From an uncultured Lachnospiraceae bacterium (GTDB lineage Bacteria; Bacillota; Clostridia; Lachnospirales; Lachnospiraceae): a stretch of DNA of 9,264 nt. A program made the translations under genes and the position numbers. The stretch is taken from the NCBI GenBank assembly GCA_910586255.1, contig CAJUHR010000068.1:1-9264 (forward strand), written 5' to 3'. How positions within the stretch are numbered: the first letter of the stretch is position 1; each line of letters starts with the position of its first letter. Below are positions 6,052 through 9,264 of the stretch, one piece after another. The notes beneath the pieces are model-generated. The model was not told the origin of the DNA. It did no database searches and saw only the letters and a list, made by a program, of their open reading frames with translations.

Positions 6052-7744
6052 CGTTCTCCGCCTCCCTTTCCCTCACGGCCTCCAAAAGCTCCGCAAGCAT
6101 GTCATCATAGGCCAGGACCACCTCACAGTCCCCGTCCTTATCCACCGAAACCCTCGTCACAAATGCGTCCACCATCCCCTGGGTCAGCTCCCTCTCCCCA
6201 AGGAACCCACGCACCGTCTTCTCCCAGCCTTCCTCTATATGGAAATCCCGTGCGTACCTCTCCCGCTCTTCCAGCAGCTTCTCCAGTTCCGCAGAAAGCG
6301 CCTCCGCCTCCTTCGTATACCGCTCCGACAGCACCGCATATTCCTCCCCGTCGATCAGCCGCTCCACAAAATCCGCATACAGCCCCGCCTTCTTCCCTGC
6401 GTCCTGCCGAATCCGCTCCCTGATACGGTCCGCCTGCCTAGACATCAGCCTGTATCGCTCCGTCCCCTGCCTCCCGGCATTCAGCTTCCGGATCAGCCGC
6501 TCCGTATCCAGGCAGGCATCCATATGGCTCCTGATAACCCCGAACACCGCAGCCTCCAGATCCTCCAGCATGACCTTATGCCGGTACGGGCACACCTTCC
6601 GGCTCCTGTTATGGGAACTGCAGCCATAAAAAAACCTATCCCCCTCCTGCGATACCGCCCGGAACAGATACATGGTCTTCCCACAATCACTGCACACCAC
6701 CTTCTTTTTAAACTTATTCCTCCCTGCCGCACAGCGCCTGCCCTCCGCACGTTTCCCGTTGTAAACCCGCGCCTGCTCCGCCTTCATCTCCTGCACCCTG
6801 TCAAAATCAGCCCTGGAGACCAGCGCCTCATGGGTATCCCTGACCACATATCCGGCAGAATCCTCCGCCCCGCAGGAACCGCCCGCAAACAGCTTCCCGC
6901 CGGTCTTCCCATGGACAGAATCCCCCGTATAATACTCATTCGACAGCAGCCGCTTCACCACGATCCCGGTCCATTCCACACACCCCTTATGCCCCGTCAC
7001 CGGAAGCCCCTTTGACTTCCGGTAAACCTCCGGGCATGGGATGCCCTCCCCGTTCAGGATTCCCGCGATCCTCCCATAGCCGTTCCCCTCCAGGAACAGC
7101 CGGAAGATACGCTTCACAACCCCCGCCGTCTCCCCGTCCACCACCAGGCTCTGCTTATCCTCCGGAGATTTCAGATACCCGTAAGGAGCCAGCTTGATCA
7201 CAAACTTCCCCTCCGCCCGCGCCGTATTCAAGGCAGAAGTCACCTTCCGGGAAATATCCTTCGCATAATACTCATTTACGATATTCTTCAAAGGCATGGA
7301 CAAGTCCGTCCCGCTCCGGAAAGAATCAAATCCGTCATTGACCGAAATAAACCGCACGTCCAGAAACGGGAACACCCGCTCAATATAATTGCCGGCCTCC
7401 ACATAATTCCTCCCAAGCCTGGACAGATCCTTCACAATGACACAGTTGATCTTCCCGTCCCGGATATCCCCCATCATACGCTCGAAGCCCGGACGCTCAA
7501 ACGTGGTCCCCGTAAAAGAAGCGTCCGAATACGTCTCCTGCACCACGATATCCTCCGCACCCTCCACAAAGCTCCTCATAAGCTCCATCTGCGTCTCAAT
7601 AGTCCCCCGCTCCCGGTTCACCCCGGACTCATAAGAAAGCCTCGCATACAGCCCTGCCCGGAACAGCACAGCCTTCTCCGCTTTCCCGGCCGCCCCGTTC
7701 ACAGGCACAGCCCCATTCAGTCTCTTCCTGCTCTTCCTTGCCAT
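6041..7744 (-). CDS. Large serine recombinase (second of three in operon order)
   Basis: A second intact large serine recombinase, 567 residues. It has a basic N-terminal extension of about 28 residues (MARKSRKRLN onward) before the resolvase domain, which the next gene in the operon lacks. The catalytic motif is YARLS with predicted nucleophile Ser37, and the arginine motif is DLSRLGRN (Arg109, Arg112). The recombinase domain covers about 185-320 (APYGYLKSPEDKQSLVVD, NEYYTGDSVHG, HEALVS). The zinc ribbon has Cys351-x2-Cys354 plus Cys375 and Cys385. The helical C-terminal region (about 425-500) is likely coiled coil. The ATG at 7744 is one base past the stop of the preceding recombinase, with GGGAGG 9 nt upstream inside that gene. 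It has diverged clearly from its two neighbours, so this is not a recent duplicate. In characterised pairs such as CcrA/CcrB of SCCmec both proteins are needed; a similar division of labour here is inference. Confidence 0.95.
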   Translation of the reverse strand: MARKSRKRLNGAVPVNGAAGKAEKAVLFRAGLYARLSYESGVNRERGTIETQMELMRSFVEGAEDIVVQETYSDASFTGTTFERPGFERMMGDIRDGKINCVIVKDLSRLGRNYVEAGNYIERVFPFLDVRFISVNDGFDSFRSGTDLSMPLKNIVNEYYAKDISRKVTSALNTARAEGKFVIKLAPYGYLKSPEDKQSLVVDGETAGVVKRIFRLFLEGNGYGRIAGILNGEGIPCPEVYRKSKGLPVTGHKGCVEWTGIVVKRLLSNEYYTGDSVHGKTGGKLFAGGSCGAEDSAGYVVRDTHEALVSRADFDRVQEMKAEQARVYNGKRAEGRRCAAGRNKFKKKVVCSDCGKTMYLFRAVSQEGDRFFYGCSSHNRSRKVCPYRHKVMLEDLEAAVFGVIRSHMDACLDTERLIRKLNAGRQGTERYRLMSRQADRIRERIRQDAGKKAGLYADFVERLIDGEEYAVLSERYTKEAEALSAELEKLLEERERYARDFHIEEGWEKTVRGFLGERELTQGMVDAFVTRVSVDKDGDCEVVLAYDDMLAELLEAVREREAENGEG

Positions 7745-7745
7745 A

Positions 7746-9264
7746 TCAGACCGCCTCCCTTCCGGTGGCCATTCCCTCCAGGCCTGGACACTCCCTGCCT
7801 TTCAGATATTCCAACGCCTGACGGTACTGGTCCGCAAAATCGAACACAACCTCAATATTCTCCCTGTCATACACCCGTACTTCCGAAATCAGCGCCACCA
7901 CCACATTCCTGGTCAGCTCCCCGATATCCTTATACTCCTTAAAATAAGAGATCCACCGGTACTTGTCCTCTTCCCCTTCCAAGACAGCTCTGATCTCTCT
8001 TTCCGCCTTCCCGGCCGCCTCCTGCGCCTCCTTCCCCCTGGCCTCATACGCGGCATGGAGCTCCACATAATCCTCCTTCGTGATCACCCCGTCCTTCATA
8101 TCCTCATAAAGCATCAGGCGCAGCTCCCGGCATCTCTCCGCTTCTCCCGACAGCTTCTCCCGCCGTTCCTCCAGCTTCCGTACATCCAAGTTCCTAAGCG
8201 GCACTGTCCCCGCATAATCCAGAACCCTCTCCAAGTCCAGGACACACCCGATCTGCCTCTTCAACAGGACAAACACCGCATCTTCCAGCGCCTGCACCGG
8301 AATCCGGTGGGGACTGCAATTCCCGCCCGCCTTATGCCCGGAGCAGATATAATAACAATACCTCTTCCCATTCACCGAAGACACCTTCCGCACCATCGGG
8401 GCCCCGCAGTCCCCGCAAACGGCAACCCCTGACAGCAGGTACACGCTCTCCCTGTCCGGCGCCGTCCTCGTATCCATCCCCAGCAGTTTCTGGACAACCG
8501 CAAAATCCCTCTCGCTGACCACCGGCTCATGGTTCTTCTCAACCCTCACCCAGTCCTCTTTGTCCTTCCGTATAGATTTCTTCACCTTATGGTTCGGCGT
8601 GGACTGCCGCCCCTGCACTAGATTCCCGATATAGACCTCATTTTCCAGGATACGCCTCACCGCCACCGGGCTCCACCCGGATGCCGCCTTCGCCCTAAAC
8701 ACCGTCCGGAAATTGATTCCCATGCTGTTCTTATACTCCATCGGAGAAAAAATGCCGTCCCTGTTCAGCTTTCCGGCAATGGCATCCTGGCTCATGCCGT
8801 GCAGCTTCATACGGAAAATATCCTGCACCACCCCCGCCGCATAAGTATCAACCACAAGCCTGTGATGGTCCTCCCCGTCCTTCTGATAGCCATAAGGCGC
8901 AAAAGCGCCGATAAACTCCCCGTTCTTCCGCTTCACTTCCAGATGGCTCCGAATCTTCACCGAAATATCCCGACAGTAAGCGTCATTGATCAAGTTCTTA
9001 AAAGGAACCAGGATCTCGTCACCCTGGTCGTCCCCTTTCAAACTGTCGTAATGGTCATTCACCGCAATAAAGCGCACTCCCATAGCCGGAAACAGCCGCT
9101 CAATATATCTGCCGGAATCAATATACTCCCGCCCGAACCTGGACAGATCCTTGACCACTACGCAGTCCACAACGCCCTTCTTGATATCCTCCATCATCAG
9201 CTTGAAAGAAGGCCGCTCAAAACTGGAACCGCTGTACCCGTCGTCCACCCGTTCCGACACCACC
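7746..9264 (-). CDS. Large serine recombinase, N-terminus beyond the window
   Basis: The first recombinase of the set in transcription order. It is cut by the right edge: the frame is open through 9263, and the GTG there is only an internal valine codon. About 505 residues are visible. By alignment with the other two, roughly 50 N-terminal residues are missing, including the catalytic serine, so activity cannot be judged here. Visible parts are the DDGYSGSSFERPSF block, the DLSRFGRE motif with both arginines, the recombinase domain (APYGYQKDGEDHHRLVVD, NEVYIGNLVQGRQ, NHEPVVSERDF), a zinc ribbon with CGDC and two later Cys (CSGH, NCSPHR), and a helical C-terminal region (KLEERREKLSGEAERCREL). 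It ends GREAV, whose AGG GAG GCG codons double as the ribosome-binding site of the next recombinase. The promoter of the operon must lie to the right of the window. Confidence 0.93.
   Translation of the reverse strand, partial: VVSERVDDGYSGSSFERPSFKLMMEDIKKGVVDCVVVKDLSRFGREYIDSGRYIERLFPAMGVRFIAVNDHYDSLKGDDQGDEILVPFKNLINDAYCRDISVKIRSHLEVKRKNGEFIGAFAPYGYQKDGEDHHRLVVDTYAAGVVQDIFRMKLHGMSQDAIAGKLNRDGIFSPMEYKNSMGINFRTVFRAKAASGWSPVAVRRILENEVYIGNLVQGRQSTPNHKVKKSIRKDKEDWVRVEKNHEPVVSERDFAVVQKLLGMDTRTAPDRESVYLLSGVAVCGDCGAPMVRKVSSVNGKRYCYYICSGHKAGGNCSPHRIPVQALEDAVFVLLKRQIGCVLDLERVLDYAGTVPLRNLDVRKLEERREKLSGEAERCRELRLMLYEDMKDGVITKEDYVELHAAYEARGKEAQEAAGKAEREIRAVLEGEEDKYRWISYFKEYKDIGELTRNVVVALISEVRVYDRENIEVVFDFADQYRQALEYLKGRECPGLEGMATGREAV

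Larger units (their letters stand above)
4489..9264 (-). mobile_element. Integrase end of a serine-recombinase integrative element (partial)
   Basis: Three tandem large serine recombinases form the visible part of what is almost certainly an integrative element. Its body would extend to the right of the window. The block is G+C-rich, with the purine-rich strand coding throughout, and gives way abruptly to A+T-rich sequence at about 4490. The attachment site cannot be placed. The gap at 4355-4488 just past the last recombinase, or the hairpin-rich stretch at about 2840-3060, are the candidate ends, the second if the two hypothetical genes are cargo. Confidence 0.7.

Noticed and set aside
4369..6423. 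Very long plus-strand open frame (684 codons) opposite the recombinases
   Set aside because: It is the antisense shadow of two certain recombinase genes. Its product is extremely rich in Pro, His, Leu and Arg with no domain, as expected when a G+C-rich purine-biased coding strand is read backwards.
5795..7015. Plus-strand open frame of 406 codons
   Set aside because: Antisense to the second and third recombinase genes, Pro/Leu/His-rich, with no recognisable family and no ribosome-binding logic.
8055..8432. Plus-strand open frame of 125 codons
   Set aside because: Antisense to the zinc-ribbon region of the rightmost recombinase; low-complexity Leu/Pro/His composition.
1..9264. tRNA, rRNA or CRISPR array
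   Set aside because: No cloverleaf, rRNA-like or regularly spaced repeat pattern was seen by eye on either strand.

Overview
The window looks like a piece of a Clostridia genome, most likely Lachnospiraceae. The grounds are strong purine-rich Shine-Dalgarno sites, a lipoprotein with a DUF3221-like domain of the type common in that family, and large serine recombinases (LSRs) of the Firmicutes type. This taxonomic call is an inference from protein style, not from a marker gene. Every supported gene lies on the minus strand, so transcription runs from right to left.

Right half (4489-9264): three tandem genes for large serine recombinases. The rightmost runs off the window and lacks its N-terminus here. 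They are packed as one operon, with a 1-nt gap at the first junction and an 11-nt overlap at the second. Both visible junctions carry the same 11-base ribosome-binding stretch exactly 6 nt before the start codon. This block is visibly G+C-rich and is best read as the integrase end of an integrative mobile element.

Middle (about 2930-4490): an A+T-rich island of two coupled genes. The upstream gene (3764-4354) encodes a protein with two membrane segments. The downstream gene (3063-3755) encodes a zinc-ribbon protein with one hydrophobic stretch. They have their own promoter (4421-4449) between the recombinases and the first gene, and a good hairpin terminator (2931-2989) after the second. I do not recognise either protein. 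A compact membrane-protein pair beside an integrase cassette is the best candidate here for an undescribed cargo or defence-type module, but that function is inference only. The 134-nt gap before it holds two tiny overlapping ORFs and may contain the element boundary.

Gap 2652-3062: no gene seen. It holds the terminator, an A/T-rich inverted repeat (3002-3040), a set of competing hairpins (2837-2916), a small dyad (2789-2807), and a near-consensus promoter (2728-2756) that drives the genes to the left.

Left part (1-2651): ordinary chromosomal-looking genes. A short carboxymuconolactone decarboxylase (CMD)-family protein (2379-2651), with a stop codon just before its conserved N-terminal motif, is followed by an aldo/keto reductase (1193-2197), probably in one operon. 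Next is a lipoprotein (33-1016), then a strong promoter (3-31) that fires out of the window to the left.
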